A stretch of 64,000 bases of DNA from an uncultured Desulfobulbus sp. (GCF_963664075.1 NZ_OY760916.1:4684710-4748709); one strand, 5' to 3'; numbered from the stretch's first letter, positions 43,107 through 58,664 are shown. Program-made: numbers and translations. The notes: generated by a model from the sequence alone, not told the origin.

Positions 43107-45218
43107 ATGGCAAATAACTTGTATGTAACCGCAGCGGAAGAGCGAAGCGGTAAATCGGCCATCATTCTTGGTGTCATGCAGATGATCATCAAGGAGATCA
43201 GCCGGATTGCCTTTTTTCGCCCTATTATTAATGATCATGTTTTTGGTCGTGTCGATCACGATCTCAACCTGGTTCTGAAGTACTTCAAGCTTGATATTCC
43301 CTATGAGGATACCCACGCTTACACCCTGAGCCAGGCACGTCAGCTTATTACCTCCGGACAGGAGGAAATCCTTTACGAAAACATCCTTAAAAAATACAAA
43401 CAGCTCGAAGCAAAATACGACTTTGTGCTCTGTGAAGGAACTGATTTTCGGGGTAAGGATCCGGGCTTTGAGTTTGATCTCAACGCCAACATCGCCGCCA
43501 ACCTTGGCGCGCCGGTCCTGATTATTGCTTCAGGTCGGGATAAAACCACCGAGGAGATCTGCTCGCACACCGCGATCACCATTGACACCCTGGAAGAGCA
43601 GGGGCTTGATCTTGCCGGCTGTATCATCAACCGCGCGCCGGAGACCTTTCTCCGAGATACCGCCTCCAATGCCAAGTGCCGCGAACAGTTCGGGCGGAAC
43701 TTTCCGCTCTATGTCATTCCAGAGAACAAGGCTCTGGGCAACCCCACCATCGATGATGTTAAGCGCTGGCTGGGGGCCGAGGTCCTCTACGGAAAACCGA
43801 GCATGCTCAACCTGGTCAACAACTACCTGGTTGCCGCCATGCAGATCAGTAACTTCCTCGAGTACATCAAAGAAGGCAGTCTGATCATTACCCCCGGTGA
43901 TCGTTCCGATATTATTATCTCCAGTCTTGCCAGCCGTATTTCTTCAGCCTACCCCAATATTTCCGGTATTTTGGTGACCGGTGGTATCGAGGTGAGCTCC
44001 AGTGTCCAACGCCTGATCCAGGGCTGGACCGGTATTCCTGTTCCCGTGCTTTTTGTCGAATCACACACCTATGATACGGTACAGAGTGTGAACGAGCTCT
44101 ATGGGCGCATCGAGCCCACCGATACCAAACGGATTGCCACTGCCCTTGGCTGGTTTGCCAAGTATGTCAATACAGGTGATCTCTCCAAACGAGTTGTTTC
44201 CCAGCGTTCCACCAAGATTACTCCTCGTATGTTTGAGTACTCTTTAGTGGAGACAGCTGCTGCCAACCGTCAGCGTATCGTCCTGCCTGAGGGTACTGGT
44301 GAGCGCATTTTGAGTGCCACGGATATTGTCCTCCGCCGCGGCATTGCCGATATTACCCTCTTGGGTAAAGAAGAGGAGATTCGCTCCAAGGCCAACGCCC
44401 TCAATCTGAATATTGAAGGCGCCCAGATCCTTGATCCTTGCTCGGCAGAATGCTACGACGATTTCGTTCAGACCTACTTTGATCTGCGTAAGCACAAGGG
44501 GATCGTCATGGATGTGGCCCGCGATCGCATGTGTGATCCGACCTACTTCGGCACCATGATGGTCCACAAGGGATTGGCTGGTGGTATGGTCTCCGGCTCG
44601 ATCACCACCACTGCCCAGACCATTCGCCCGTCCTTTGAGTTTATTAAAACCAAACCCGGTGTATCGGTTGTCTCTTCGATCTTTATCATGTGTCTTCAGT
44701 CGAAGATTCTTGCCTTTGGTGACTGCGCCGTTGTCCCGAATCCGACCGCTCGCCAGCTGGCCGAGATTGCCTTGAGTTCAGCGGAAACCGCGCAGATCTT
44801 TGGCATTGATCCTAAGGTAGCCCTGCTCAGTTACTCCACCGGTGGTTCCGGTTCCGGACAGGATGTGGATAAGGTTATCGAAGCCACTGCCATAGCCAAA
44901 GAGCTGATGGTAGAGCGCGGCCTCAACTACCCGCTGGAAGGACCGCTGCAATACGACGCTGCCTTTGATCCCTCCGTGGCCAAGCTGAAAATGCCCAACT
45001 CCGATGTGGCAGGTCAGGCGACCGTTTTTGTCTTCCCGGATCTCAATACAGGAAATAACACCTATAAGGCTGTGCAGCGTGCAGCCAATGCCGTGGCAAT
45101 GGGCCCCGTACTCCAGGGCCTGAACAAACCGGTCAATGATCTTTCTCGCGGTTGCACCGTGGCAGATATTGTTGATACGGTGGCGTTGACGGCGATACAG
45201 GCCCAAACCATTAAGTAA
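43107..45218 (+). CDS. pta: phosphate acetyltransferase, long form
   Basis: 703 residues. N-terminal BioD-like P-loop region (AAEERSGKSAIILGVMQ, residues 10-26), middle DRTGG domain (about 215-330; TPGDRSDIIISS), and C-terminal PTA_PTB catalytic domain from about 375 (RIVLPEGTGERIL, then GMVSGSITTTAQTIRPSFEF; LLSYSTGGSGSG). It converts acetyl-CoA and phosphate to acetyl phosphate. AckA follows 34 bp later; together they make ATP from the acetyl-CoA produced by lactate oxidation. Confidence 0.95.
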   Translation: MANNLYVTAAEERSGKSAIILGVMQMIIKEISRIAFFRPIINDHVFGRVDHDLNLVLKYFKLDIPYEDTHAYTLSQARQLITSGQEEILYENILKKYKQLEAKYDFVLCEGTDFRGKDPGFEFDLNANIAANLGAPVLIIASGRDKTTEEICSHTAITIDTLEEQGLDLAGCIINRAPETFLRDTASNAKCREQFGRNFPLYVIPENKALGNPTIDDVKRWLGAEVLYGKPSMLNLVNNYLVAAMQISNFLEYIKEGSLIITPGDRSDIIISSLASRISSAYPNISGILVTGGIEVSSSVQRLIQGWTGIPVPVLFVESHTYDTVQSVNELYGRIEPTDTKRIATALGWFAKYVNTGDLSKRVVSQRSTKITPRMFEYSLVETAAANRQRIVLPEGTGERILSATDIVLRRGIADITLLGKEEEIRSKANALNLNIEGAQILDPCSAECYDDFVQTYFDLRKHKGIVMDVARDRMCDPTYFGTMMVHKGLAGGMVSGSITTTAQTIRPSFEFIKTKPGVSVVSSIFIMCLQSKILAFGDCAVVPNPTARQLAEIALSSAETAQIFGIDPKVALLSYSTGGSGSGQDVDKVIEATAIAKELMVERGLNYPLEGPLQYDAAFDPSVAKLKMPNSDVAGQATVFVFPDLNTGNNTYKAVQRAANAVAMGPVLQGLNKPVNDLSRGCTVADIVDTVALTAIQAQTIK

Positions 45219-45252
45219 GTGATTGCTCTTGTTCAACAGGAGAAGGTAAGAA

Positions 45253-46461
45253 ATGAAATTTTTTGTCATCAACTCTGGAAGTTCCTCGATTAAGTTTCAG
45301 GTAATCGAGATGAAAACCGAAACCGTTCTCGCCACTGGTCTGGTCGAGCGTATCGGTGAAGATACCGGCCGTCTCAAAAATACCTTTCTGCCGGGTAGTG
45401 CCACCGCGCGTGAGGTGGTTATTGAGCAGCCTATTCCCGATCATTACACCGGGATGATGCTGGTGGTGAACCTGCTCACCGACAAGGAGCAGGGCGTTAT
45501 CAAGGATGCCTCCGAGATTGCGGCCATTGGCCACCGGGTAGTGCATGGTGGTGAGGACTTCCATGAGTCCACCCGTCTGACCCCGAAAGTGATCGAGGCG
45601 ATCCAGCGCAACGTGCCTCTGGCACCGCTGCATAACCCGGCCAATCTGGATGGCATCAAGGTGGCCATGGAGTTGTTCCCCACCGTCTTCCAGGTAGCCG
45701 TGTTTGATACAGCCTTCCATCAGACCATGCCTGCCCATGCCTACATGTACGCGCTGCCCTACGAGCTCTACGAGCAGGATCGGGTACGCCGCTACGGTTT
45801 CCACGGCACCTCCCACCGCTTTGTTGCCGGTGAGTGTGCACGTATTCTGGGCAAGGCTCTGAACGAGACCAACCTTATCACCGTGCATCTGGGGAACGGC
45901 TGCTCCGTCACTGCGGTTGAAAAAGGAGAGAGTATCGATACCTCTCTAGGGATGACCCCCCTGGAAGGTCTGGTCATGGGAACCCGTTGCGGTGATCTTG
46001 ACCCGGCGATTCACCTCTTTTTGAAACAGAATAAGGGGATGGAGCTGGAAGCCATCGATTCCATGCTCAATAAAGAGTCCGGTCTCAAAGGTCTCTGCGG
46101 CATGAACGATATGCGCGATATTCACCAGGCCATCGAGGATGGTGATGCCAAGGCCAAAATGGCCCTGGATGTTGCCACCTACCGTAACCGTAAGTACATC
46201 GGATCCTACATGGCTGTTCTTGGCCAGGTTGATGCCATTGTCTTCACTGCCGGTATCGGCGAGAATGACGACATCGTCCGCGCCGAGTCCCTCAAAGGAC
46301 TGGAAGCCTTTGGTGTGCGCCTCGACCTTGAGGAGAACCGCAAACGCTCCAAAGAACCGCGCTGTATCTCAGCCCCGGATAGCGCCATCAAGGTCTTTGT
46401 TATCCCCACCAACGAAGAGCTGGCCATTGCCCGCGAGGTTGCCAACGTCCTGCGCGGATAA
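45253..46461 (+). CDS. ackA: acetate kinase
   Basis: 402 residues, usual length. N-terminal phosphate motif VINSGSSSIKFQ; later GHRVVHGGE, DTAFHQTMP, RYGFHGTSHRFV, ITVHLGNGCSVTAV and DTSLGMTPLEG, and the nucleotide-binding TAGIGEND near 330. It converts acetyl phosphate and ADP to acetate and ATP. Last gene of the lactate-to-acetate operon. A terminator follows. A copy of its last 86 bp stands at 51024-51109. Confidence 0.97.
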   Translation: MKFFVINSGSSSIKFQVIEMKTETVLATGLVERIGEDTGRLKNTFLPGSATAREVVIEQPIPDHYTGMMLVVNLLTDKEQGVIKDASEIAAIGHRVVHGGEDFHESTRLTPKVIEAIQRNVPLAPLHNPANLDGIKVAMELFPTVFQVAVFDTAFHQTMPAHAYMYALPYELYEQDRVRRYGFHGTSHRFVAGECARILGKALNETNLITVHLGNGCSVTAVEKGESIDTSLGMTPLEGLVMGTRCGDLDPAIHLFLKQNKGMELEAIDSMLNKESGLKGLCGMNDMRDIHQAIEDGDAKAKMALDVATYRNRKYIGSYMAVLGQVDAIVFTAGIGENDDIVRAESLKGLEAFGVRLDLEENRKRSKEPRCISAPDSAIKVFVIPTNEELAIAREVANVLRG

Positions 46462-46482
46462 GCTGGTTCTCGTCGTACAATC

Positions 46483-46524
46483 AAAAAGCCCTCTCTTTGG
46501 CCATGGCCGAATGGAGGGCTTTTT
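46483..46524 (+). terminator. terminator of pta-ackA
   Basis: AAAAAGCCCTC (46483-46493) pairs with GAGGGCTTTTT (46514-46524), with TTTTTT continuing after the stem and an internal GGCCATGGCC palindrome in the loop. Confidence 0.85.
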
Positions 46525-46620
46525 TATTTGGGATTTTTGTTTTTTGGGGGTTGTTTTGACAATCAGCTTACTATGGTCTCCTCGCCGGAGGGGCACCCGC
46601 GCCGCTGAGACACCCCCGAT

Positions 46621-46700
46621 CAGTGGGGTTTGAACCCGGCGAGGCAAAAACTCGCTGCGCTCAAACAGTTTGCCTCTTGTTCCGGCTTCAAACCCCACTG
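46621..46700. repeat. long hairpin with AACTCGCTGCGCTCAAACA core
   Basis: CAGTGGGGTTTGAA (46621-46634) pairs with TTCAAACCCCACTG (46687-46700), and an inner pair GAGGCAAA (46641-46648)/TTTGCCTC (46669-46676) extends the stem, giving a nested cruciform. A 21-bp stretch of the inner loop (46647-46667) recurs inverted at 46963-46983. Confidence 0.75.
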
Positions 46701-46940
46701 CCCGGCTCAGCGCCGATGGCCCTCTCGTCCCCGAATCAATATTTGCAATTATTTCTACTGAGGCGGGATGTTTTTCGAATGATTGGGCAATTTTTTGGGA
46801 GTGAAAAGGTTAAGGTGGTTGGCTGGAATGTCCTAAGAATATTTTATTGTGGGGAGAAATTTACCCGCAAAGGAGATTTGATAAGGGGATATGCTTATTC
46901 GGGCATAAGAAAAGCTATCGACGTTGAGCCGAGGGGGGGC

Positions 46941-46999
46941 AGAGTCGGAACGAGGTCCGAATTGTTTGAGCGCAGCGAGTTTTCGGGCCTCCGATTCTG
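46941..46999. repeat. inverted copy of the hairpin core
   Basis: Contains the reverse complement of the 21-bp core of the 46621 hairpin at 46963-46983 and a shorter stem CGAGGTCCGAA/TTCGGGCCTCC, so it belongs to the same repeat family. Confidence 0.65.
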
Positions 47000-47867
47000 A
47001 ACCACACCCCTCGGGGTTGTCTCAACAGCGCGGCTGCCCTTTCTTTTAGCGGTGTGGCGCAGACCGCACGGCGTCATTTCTTTGGGCAAGCAAAGAAAAA
47101 ATGCCCCTCCGGCCAGGAGACGGAAAGGATGATTATTAAAAAAGCTCAGCCCCAGAAATAATATGTTTTATTGCATTATTAGCTGTTCACTTATTTGAAA
47201 TTTCATGAATTTTGAATTCAGGGAAACAGTCCAAGAATGCGTATTGAATCTCAGGGATTCTTCCAGATAACAATGTATTTCCTGAAAGTATGACTAGGAG
47301 CATACCTACATTTAGGGATAAACCGTTTGATGTTTTAAGTACTTGAATAATCAAGGGGATAGGGTCAGGGCAAGCGCACCAAAATGTCCTAACAAAGCCT
47401 GTTTAGCGACTGGGTTCGGCTAACTTGGCGTTAAAAATTGAATGAAATCGAATTATTATTCAATCTTGTTCGCATATCCTATATAAACTACCCTTCAAAA
47501 ATCACCAATTGGAGAAGGGGTATGAAATCAACAAAACCAGACATAGCTTCCCATTTCGAAAACTTGAAAGATCCGAGAGTCGAAGGGAAAAACCGACACC
47601 TGCTCATCGATATTATTACCATTGCCATCTGCGGGGTGGCATCTGGTGCATCTGGCTGGGAACAAATAGAAATTTTCGGACAAGCCAAACAAGAATGGCT
47701 CGCAACGTTTCTTGAACTCCCTAATGGTATCCCTGGACACGATACATTTCGACGAGTCATATCTTGTCTTAATACCAAAATTTTTCAAGAATGCTTTTTG
47801 AGTTGGGTGCACTCCGTGGTCGAGGTTACTGATGGCGAAATTATCCCTCTCGACGGTAAGACCTTAA

Positions 47868-49402
47868 CCCTACAACGCAATTTACCAAAACACCGCTTGA
47901 TTTAACCCATGCCTACCTGCTATCCTGTTCGAAACTCAAACAGGAGGTAAGCTATGTTGCCAGATATTCGTCAAAACGACTACTTGTATGCTATTCCGAA
48001 ATTCGAGTTGGACAGAAGTGACGTAACTGGATTGCTCACTGAACTTAAAGGATTTCATGAACATTTTTCCGATTGTTTCCTTCGGAGTGAACTGCGAGAT
48101 AACTTTTTTCGATACATGGCCGGACAATTCAGCCAACTTGAGCGTAAATCCATCGAACTCATTGCATTCGCGGTTGAAGGGGGCAAGGTCAGGGCAATGC
48201 AACGCTTCATATCCGATGCTCGCTGGGATGACGAGCGAATATTGGACAAATATCGTAGTCTAATTAATGAAGATATGGGGCACCCTGACGGCGCAATCGT
48301 TTTTGACGAAAGTGGTTTTGTGAAAAAAGGCAACGACTCTATTGGTGTTGCTCGGCAATACTGCGGCACCATCGGTAAGGTCGATAATTGTCAAGTCGGT
48401 GTTTTTGCCGCTTACACATCCCCCTATGGCTACGCTCTTGTTGATAAACGTCTTTATATACCTGAGCACTGGTTCGCGGACGAGCATTCCTTAAAACGAA
48501 AAAAATGTGATCTTCCCGATGAAATAACGTTTAAAACCAAACCACAATTGGCGGTTGAGATGCTTGGTGAGATTACCTCCAATCAGCAACTTCCATTTCG
48601 TTACATTCTTGCTGATTCTGTCTACGCAACCAATCCGGAGTTTATTGAGGCGGCAGAAGCCATTACAGGCGTGACTTACCTGGGGCAAGCACCAGAAAAC
48701 ACGCTCTGCTGGCCGAAGAAGCCGTCGGTCATCAAAAAAGAATACAAATATAAGGGCAAGCACCAGAGCAAAAAGGTCCTGGTAGACAGCACAAAAGAGC
48801 CGATCTCTTTCAAAACGCTCGCCTGCAGCATCAACGACTATTTTTGGTACCGAAGAAAGGTCTCTGAAGGGACCAAGGGCCCCATTGAGTATGAATTCAC
48901 AAAACGACGGATCGTCCTTGCTCGCCAGGGGCTTCCCGTTAAGACCATCTGGCTGCTTGTGCGAAGAACTTTGGAAAAAGATCCTCAATATTCGTATTTT
49001 ATTTCAAATGCGCCGGTCAGTACCAAGCTGGAAAAATTTGTTTGGTTAAGCGGCCTGCGGTGGTCCATAGAGCAATGCTTTGAAGAAACCAAGACGGAAC
49101 TGGGAATGGATCAATATGAGGTGAGAAAATTTCCAGGGTGGCACCACCATATTTTGACTTGCATGCTTGCTCATTATTTTCTCTGGCACCTCAAAATCAG
49201 ATTGGGAAAAAAAAGCTCCAGCTATTACGCCATCGCAGCTTAGATTGCTACTTCGAGCAATCTTGCCGATGAGAACAATGAATATTGAAACAGCAATTTG
49301 GCTTATCCAATGGATTCAGCTTCGAAATCATCGGTCCTACCTTGCTCATAGGAGGAAGAGGATAAACGAACCTGATTCTAGGCGTTAAATTGCGTTGTAG
49401 GG
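47868..49402 (+). mobile_element. IS701-family element nested in ISAs1
   Basis: 1535 bp. Ends CCCTACAACGCAATTTA and its inverted match, with a 4-bp target duplication TTAA (47864-47867 and 49403-49406), which fits the YTAR target of IS701. One transposase gene. Confidence 0.92.
47954..49243 (+). CDS. IS701-family transposase
   Basis: 429 residues, DDE_5 type: GAIVFDESGFVKKG (first Asp), FRYILADSVYA (second Asp) and LSGLRWSIEQCFEETKTELGMDQYEVRKFPGWHHH (Glu with the family signature). Length normal. It follows the left end by 86 bp and leaves about 160 bp on the right without a gene. Looks intact and could be active. Confidence 0.93.
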   Translation: MLPDIRQNDYLYAIPKFELDRSDVTGLLTELKGFHEHFSDCFLRSELRDNFFRYMAGQFSQLERKSIELIAFAVEGGKVRAMQRFISDARWDDERILDKYRSLINEDMGHPDGAIVFDESGFVKKGNDSIGVARQYCGTIGKVDNCQVGVFAAYTSPYGYALVDKRLYIPEHWFADEHSLKRKKCDLPDEITFKTKPQLAVEMLGEITSNQQLPFRYILADSVYATNPEFIEAAEAITGVTYLGQAPENTLCWPKKPSVIKKEYKYKGKHQSKKVLVDSTKEPISFKTLACSINDYFWYRRKVSEGTKGPIEYEFTKRRIVLARQGLPVKTIWLLVRRTLEKDPQYSYFISNAPVSTKLEKFVWLSGLRWSIEQCFEETKTELGMDQYEVRKFPGWHHHILTCMLAHYFLWHLKIRLGKKSSSYYAIAA

Positions 49403-50736
49403 TTAAGGCGGTCGCACGACTCCAGGTCGGGAAAATCAGCCATTCATATGGTCAGTGCTTGGGCTGCGAACAATCGACTTGTCTTAGGGCAAGTCAAAAC
49501 CGAAGAAAAATCAAACGAAATCACCGCAATTCCCGAACTTTTAAAACTGCTGGAAGTCAAAGGCTGCATCGTGACTATTGACGCCATGGGGTGTCAAAAG
49601 AAGATAGCCGAACAGATCGTCCAACAAGGTGGTGATTACGTATTAGGCTTAAAAGGCAATCAGGGCTCATTACTTCAAGCCGTTGAAACGATTTTCAGTC
49701 AAGCAGACGCAGAGACCTTTAACAGCGATAAATTTGATTTCTACCAAAGCGAGAGCAAGGGCCACGGTCGCCACGAAATCCGCTCACATTACACAACCGA
49801 TGCCGCCGAGTTGCCAATGGCTGCACAGTGGAAGGGGCTCCGGACAATTGGTGTTGTCGTTTCAGAGCGGCAAGTAAAGAACAAAAAAACGACAGAATGC
49901 CGCTATTATATATCAAGCCAAGACAACAACGCCGAACTTTTTGCCAAGGCAGTTCGGGCCCATTGGGGGATAGAAAATTCTCTCCACTATGTACTTGATG
50001 TCACATTTCGAGAAGATGAATGCCGAATCCGGAAAGACGATGCTCCCGAAAATTTTGCCGTACTGCGACATATTGCACGCAATCTTCTACAGCGCGAGCA
50101 AACCAAAATGAGTATCAAGCAAAAACAGTTTCGATGTGCCTGCGACAATAACTTCCTCGCCAAGGTACTTGCTGGCTAGCTTTTTCGTGCGCTTGCCCTG
50201 GGGATAGGGTATCCCGTACTGTGACGGTTTATGGCATGTATTCCTCCATGTACAAACGAGCTTAACGGTTTCCATTGATATTCTTTAAATTCAATTAGTT
50301 GCTCGAACGCAATCTTGGGCGCCTTACCTTCAAGTTGCCGAAGCATTTCGCTTAAAAGCGGAATTTTTTGAGCTCTTTTAGCGTTTTCATGCGTAAGTTC
50401 GACTGTTAATTTCGTTACGAGAGTATCCTTCGCAGCATAATAAAGCCATAACGCACGCACAAATGCCTCAAATTGCAGTCTTAAGAGCCCCACAGCAGAA
50501 GTGAAATTATGAGTAGCTAGCAACATTTTTACGCTTTGTGCATGTTCGAAAGCCACACTGCACATTATCTTGCTGGCCGTACATCGCTCGGATGGCTTGA
50601 AAAAATCAATGTGTATAAATTCTGCTAGGACATTCTCGAGTTCTGCTGAACGTTTTAAAATTTCGTTTAAATTCGATTCACTAGACATAAATATGCATTG
50701 TTATCTTAGATGGGAAGATGTCATTTATACCACCCT

Positions 50737-50963
50737 CAAATACCCCCAAAATCCCCTTAGCCGCTTCCCGGCCCTGCCAGATTGCTGTCACCACCAAATT
50801 GGCCCCCGGCACCATATCCCCCCGCAAACACCTTCGGATGACTGGGCTGCAGACAAAACTGACTCTCTTCCTTGGCCATAACTCGAGATCGGTGGTCACT
50901 GTTATCTGGGATCCATTCACCACCATAGGACGTCTGCGTCCACTAGCATCGGGTTCTCCTAAC
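50737..50963 (-). pseudogene. fragment of gltD 3' end
   Basis: Matches the last part of gltD (52542-52853 region) over two blocks with roughly 85 percent similarity by eye: one from CCCCCAAAATCCCCTTAGCC onward, the other around GGGATCCATTCACCACCA. An 88-bp stretch is missing between them. In the minus-strand sense it encodes pieces such as [10 protein letters not shown] and ASGRRRP. It is decayed and not expressed as an enzyme. Confidence 0.85.
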
Positions 50964-51023
50964 GGTTTTAAATATCTTGTTGAGGTTCGTTTCGACGGGC
51001 GAAACGCCGCCCTGCATATCCAG

Positions 51024-51109
51024 CCGGACAGCGAATCAAGCTCTTCGTTATTCCCACCAAAGAAGAGCTGACCATTGCCCGCGAGGTTGCCGACGTCCTG
51101 CGCGGATGA
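51024..51109 (+). pseudogene. fragment of ackA 3' end
   Basis: 86 bp similar to the end of ackA (46376-46461): CCGGACAGCG...ATCAAG, then the ending EELTIAREVADVLRG and a stop, against EELAIAREVANVLRG in ackA. Substitutions are many enough that this is an old or foreign copy. It has no promoter or start. Confidence 0.85.
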
Positions 51110-51205
51110 TCGTTTGTAGCAACTCACAATAAAATGTGATGACCATCAATGCTCAGCCAGAAAAGACGAGATCTGTCCCTTTGGTAATCACAAAATCAAA
51201 AAAAA

Positions 51206-51231
51206 CCTCGCAGATTAATAAATCTGCGAGG
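51206..51231 (-). terminator. terminator of the PEP-CTERM gene
   Basis: CCTCGCAGATT (51206-51216) pairs with AATCTGCGAGG (51221-51231); on the minus strand a run of eight T follows. Confidence 0.88.
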
Positions 51232-51274
51232 GGTGTTTTGGTGCTACGGTAGAGCTGCTTGCTGCAATAAACGT

Positions 51275-52027
51275 CTACAGAGTTTTTTTCGCCTTGCGTG
51301 CTATTCCTGCAAGGCCGATTAGACCGGTACCAAACAATAAAAGTGTTGTTGGTTCGGGGACTGGATTGTTATTTTGGAGAACGATCGACGTCTCTATTTT
51401 AAAATTCGATGCACTCGTATGTCGCTCCGCGAAGAAGAGATCTAGGCTATAGGTGTCCCCCTCTGTGAGGCTCAAAGTGTCCAAATTGACTGAGGAAGAC
51501 ATGGCACCATGTACACCACCAAGATCAATCACGAGTTCATTATTAATAAAGACCCAGAGATCGTCATCGCCTGTGAAGGAGAATGTTTGTCCCTGTTGAT
51601 AGCTGAAGTCTGTATGGAGCTCATAGGTGAAGTGATAGTTATGGCTATTGCCTTCGTTGTCAAAAAGCTGTCCGTCGATGGGGAAAAAATTTGAGTTCGC
51701 GTAGGTGTAAATTCCTGAATTTGTGGCATCATCCAGAGTGATTGTGTGGTAGGCGCTTTGGTTAACTCCTGCAACATCATTGTACCATTGATTAAAACTA
51801 TCGGCGTTTGTCACCTTTGAGGGGGGAGAGTTGTCATTGTATACAGGCTTACCATCAGCACCAAGGGTGGTTTTTACGATGCCTGTTTCCGCCCCTGAAT
51901 ACGCTTCAAAATCTACATGACTTTGTCGGAAATCCCGGATGGTGCCGGTTAAGGAGATGGTATCGGCGCTTGCGACGCCGCTTGCGAAAAGAACAAATAC
52001 AAAACCTATTGCGAGTGCTTTTTTCAT
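51275..52027 (-). CDS. PEP-CTERM fibro-slime domain protein
   Basis: 250 residues. Signal peptide MKKALAIGFVFVLFASGVASA; fibro-slime/PA14-like domain at about residues 25-215 (TGTIRDFRQSHVDFE; FSFTGDDDLWVFINNELVIDLGGVHG). C-terminal sorting signal with PEP (VPEPTTLLLFG, then a membrane segment and KAKK), recognised by an exosortase. Exported and probably processed into the extracellular matrix. The exosortase is not in the window. Confidence 0.9.
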   Translation of the reverse strand: MKKALAIGFVFVLFASGVASADTISLTGTIRDFRQSHVDFEAYSGAETGIVKTTLGADGKPVYNDNSPPSKVTNADSFNQWYNDVAGVNQSAYHTITLDDATNSGIYTYANSNFFPIDGQLFDNEGNSHNYHFTYELHTDFSYQQGQTFSFTGDDDLWVFINNELVIDLGGVHGAMSSSVNLDTLSLTEGDTYSLDLFFAERHTSASNFKIETSIVLQNNNPVPEPTTLLLFGTGLIGLAGIARKAKKTL

Positions 52028-52541
52028 TTTTCCCTCCGAGGTAAGTAAAAATCATCACAAAAGATGTATGTATTGCCTAGCAATAATTGATCCTTCGTTA
52101 ACAAAAATTTACAAAAAAGAGAGGTGACTCTGAAATTTCCTAGATACGGGGACTATCTGCTGAGAAATTGGCTGATATTTGTTGAAAATGGGTCATTTCT
52201 TTCCTCTTTGGGGAAAATTCTCGCTAACCGAACAGTCCTGCCCATGCATCTTGACCAGCTTGTGATGTGGAAAAGTCCGAAAAACTGAATGTTATGGCTG
52301 CTAAGAGATGATTGTTTTAGTCGAGAAGAGTGAAGTTGCGATTATTTATTTTATCAAATCATGTGGATAGCTTTTCTGACTATCGCATCGCTGTAAGGAT
52401 TCGATTTTCCGAAAACAAGTAATTTTGAGAATCGTGTACGGGCACAGGATCCTGAAAGCAAAACTTATCGCGAGCATAGCCCGCGATAATGAGGAGGATT
52501 TACCGTGATTTTGCATTGTGCTCCGAAGCAAAGCACGCTTT
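52028..52541. other. gap between PEP-CTERM gene and gltD
   Basis: 514 bp. No gene is seen. A hairpin TTATCGCG...CGCGATAA at 52465-52489, followed on the minus strand by GTTTTGC, may be the gltD terminator. The PEP-CTERM promoter should lie in the left part. Confidence 0.45.
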
Positions 52542-58423
<5,882 letters not shown>

Positions 58424-58664
58424 GGTCCTCAGTACGGTTGATATCCTGATTTCACCTTTTGAATGCACTGTCCAGCTCTCTAGAAAACAGGTGATATTCT
58501 CCCACTAAAGCACTGGATTCGTCCCGCTGCAACAGGAATTATTCCTGAATACTCCAAGTTCTCTGGCTGTTTACGTTTGTTTTGGGGTATGAAGGAGACA
58601 GGCAGCGTGCTGTGCTCAGCGTATCACAGCCTCTTACCATTCATCTTTATCCAAAGTATTTGTT
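58424..58664. other. divergent promoter region of gltB and the DHH gene
   Basis: 241 bp without a gene. No operator or RNA structure is recognised. Both promoters should lie here. Confidence 0.4.

Larger units (their letters stand above)
46525..47186. other. repeat-rich region without gene
   Basis: About 660 bp without a credible coding frame. It holds the long hairpin at 46621-46700 and an inverted copy of its core at about 46941-46999. Further right is a GTCATTTCTTTGGGCAAGCA-like palindromic stretch (about 47070-47095) of a kind common between bacterial genes. Confidence 0.55.
47522..50179 (+). pseudogene. ISAs1-family transposase, split by IS701
   Basis: N-terminal part 47522-47867 (HFENLKDPRVEGKNRHLLIDIITIAICGVASGA, then IPGHDTFRRVISCL and IPLDGKTL) and C-terminal part 49407-50179 (MVSAWAANNRLVLGQVKTEEKSNEI; IDAMGCQKKIAEQI; HWGIENSLHYVLDVTFREDE). 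Joining them across one TTAA copy gives 1119 nt, 372 residues, reading DGKTLRRSHDS at the seam. This is a complete DDE transposase of the ISAs1/H-repeat group apart from the insertion. Confidence 0.93.
47366..50200 (+). mobile_element. ISAs1-family element with nested IS701 element
   Basis: Inverted ends CAGGGCAAGCGCACCAAAA (left) and CAGGGCAAGCGCACGAAAA (right complement). A 10-bp target duplication GGGATAGGGT stands at 47356-47365 and 50201-50210. Without the nested element (1535 bp plus 4 bp) it is 1296 bp, normal for ISAs1. Confidence 0.92.
47187..50688 (-). pseudogene. hypothetical gene split by nested ISAs1/IS701 elements
   Basis: The N-terminal part 50688-50201 (MSSESNLNEIL...FVHGGIHAINRHSTGYPIP) continues, once the insertion and one 10-bp target copy are removed, at 47355 and ends at the stop 47187. 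The joined frame is 657 nt, 218 residues, ending LDCFPEFKIHEISNK. The protein is helical with SVAFEHAQSVKMLLATHNFTSAVGLLRLQFEAFVRA in the middle; no name can be given confidently. The clean frame shows the gene was coding until recently. Confidence 0.85.
50689..51274. other. scar region with gene fragments
   Basis: 586 bp. It holds the gltD fragment (50737-50963), a 60-bp piece of unknown origin, the ackA fragment (51024-51109) and, at 51206-51231, the terminator of the following PEP-CTERM gene. No intact gene. Confidence 0.6.
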
